Source: an uncultured Moraxella sp. (GTDB lineage: Bacteria; Pseudomonadota; Gammaproteobacteria; Pseudomonadales; Moraxellaceae). Taken from it: 31,141 bases of DNA. The DNA is taken from contig CALTTC010000023.1 in the NCBI GenBank assembly GCA_943908425.1, positions 1 to 31,141 of the forward strand. Reading direction: 5' to 3'. Below are positions 30,439-31,141 of this stretch, piece after piece. The notes below the pieces were generated by a model. The model saw nothing but the letters and a program-made list of their open reading frames with translations. It was not told the origin of the DNA and did not search any database. Each line of letters starts with the position of its first letter. Within the stretch, counting starts at the first letter, position 1. The position numbers were made by a program, and so were the translations under genes.

Positions 30439-31141
30439 ATGCAAATAATTTATACCGATGGGGCGTGCAAAGGCAACGGTAAAAAAGACACAGACGGCAA
30501 TAGAGGCGGTTATGGCGTGTTTTATCAAGACGGCAACACTGTGCGCTGTGTGTGGGACGGTGAGCCAAGCACCACCAACAATCGTATGGAGCTGATGGCG
30601 ATTATTACCGCGTTACAAATTAGTGACCCCAAGCGACCCACCACTATTTATAGTGATAGTAATTTAGCGGTACGGACATTCAATGAATGGCTTGCCGGCT
30701 GGAAAAAACGTGGCTGGAAAAAAGCCGACAAAAGCACCCCTGCCAATTTAGATTTAGTTCAGCGCCTAGATGAATTAAGTCAGGGTCGCAAGCTTACCCT
30801 GCAATGGGTCAAAGCCCATAATGGCGATATCGGTAACGAGATGGCAGACGTTTTGGCAAATTTAGGCGAAGAAAACCAGCAATACGGCGAGGTGTCTTTT
30901 ATAGGTCTTGAGCCAGCATTGTCAGTCTATTTAGAAGCCTTGAGTAACCATATAGGTAGACCAATTACCCTAAGCGCGCAATCTAAATCCGCATTAAATA
31001 AAGCCAATAAAAAAACATCAAGCAACCAAAGCGATGACAATGCTAATCCTGTCAAGAATAACACCTCACCTACCAAAAAATCTACGCCAAAAGAACCAAA
31101 AGAACCAAAAGAACCAAAAGAACCAAAAGAACCAAAAGAAC
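30439..31141 (+). CDS. rnhA: Ribonuclease HI with repetitive C-terminal tail (3' end cut off)
   Basis: RNase HI cleaves the RNA strand of RNA-DNA hybrids. The catalytic domain (about 1-150) shows IYTDGACKGNG (first Asp), NNRMELMAI (Glu), TIYSDSNLAV (second Asp), the histidine in VKAHNG and NEMADVLA (last Asp), so all catalytic residues are present. Unlike the usual enzyme of about 155 residues, it continues past residue 150 with a segment FIGLEPALSVYLEALSNHIG, then a Lys/Asn/Ser-rich stretch and from residue 217 a perfect Pro-Lys-Glu repeat that reaches the window edge at residue 234. The reading frame is open at the edge. An AGGATAAC lies before the ATG. Confidence 0.9.
   Translation, partial: MQIIYTDGACKGNGKKDTDGNRGGYGVFYQDGNTVRCVWDGEPSTTNNRMELMAIITALQISDPKRPTTIYSDSNLAVRTFNEWLAGWKKRGWKKADKSTPANLDLVQRLDELSQGRKLTLQWVKAHNGDIGNEMADVLANLGEENQQYGEVSFIGLEPALSVYLEALSNHIGRPITLSAQSKSALNKANKKTSSNQSDDNANPVKNNTSPTKKSTPKEPKEPKEPKEPKEPKE
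31087..31141. repeat. Nine-base tandem repeat in rnhA, at least six copies
   Basis: CCAAAAGAA is repeated six times without a change (31087-31140) and the next copy starts at the last base. Each unit encodes Pro-Lys-Glu. The total number of copies is not visible. Confidence 0.97.

Noticed and set aside
1..31141. Many overlapping open frames opposite or inside the recognised genes
   Set aside because: They lack ribosome sites and family motifs, and they lie within genes whose products are clear; they are frame shadows.
31087..31141. Frameshifting phase-variation repeat in rnhA
   Set aside because: The unit is nine bases, so copy changes alter length but never the reading frame.

Overview
The window looks like a chromosomal segment of a gammaproteobacterium of the Moraxellaceae, most likely a Moraxella-type organism. 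I infer this from gene content, not from a database match: a trpGDC cluster, the dat/ddc pair for 1,3-diaminopropane, kdsD-kdsC-lptC-lptA-lptB without rpoN behind lptB, moderately AT-rich DNA and a full Gram-negative envelope gene set. No rRNA, tRNA, CRISPR array or complete insertion sequence was seen.

Layout. 1-1.5 kb is the tail of a phage-like module: a cut-off unknown gene, a phage-type flavin-dependent thymidylate synthase, a DUF3310 protein, a 57-residue excisionase-like helix-turn-helix protein and a terminator. 1.6-4.5 kb holds trpG, trpD and trpC, separated by unusually long spacers. 4.6-7.1 kb is a D-amino-acid catabolism divergon: ridA and dadA on the minus strand facing an Lrp/DadR-type regulator. 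7.5-11.2 kb carries a hemerythrin and the overlapping pair dat-ddc (aspartate semialdehyde to diaminobutyrate to 1,3-diaminopropane), all minus strand. An acyl-CoA dehydrogenase follows, then a secreted-protein gene broken by a homopolymer frameshift, and two pseudouridine synthases transcribed divergently. 16-19.3 kb is the Kdo/LPS-transport operon kdsD-kdsC-lptC-lptA-lptB. A 613-base gap follows with what looks like a decayed gene. Next come mltB-trmA, an orphan ribbon-helix-helix protein, and a minus-strand run: hpt, a TerD-family protein, dcd and a PHA-granule-type protein. The right end has mscS facing lysO, a secreted protein of unknown function, glnA, a lipoprotein/membrane-protein pair, and rnhA with a repeat-rich C-terminal tail that runs off the window.

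Two signals are not explained by the genes. First, nearly every spacer from about 3.4 to 11.4 kb contains short degenerate tandem direct repeats with a period of 12-17 bases; one such array lies in frame inside the start of ddc. Second, the tetranucleotide GCGC is almost absent from 1-11612 (five sites by eye) but common from 11613 onward (about twelve in the next 1.7 kb). Both change at about the same place, the spacer between dat and the acyl-CoA dehydrogenase gene, which suggests that two chromosomal segments of different history meet there. The other notable items are the A8 frameshift in the secreted-protein gene, the nine-base PKE-coding repeat in rnhA, and unusual residues in conserved motifs of TrpG and TrpD.
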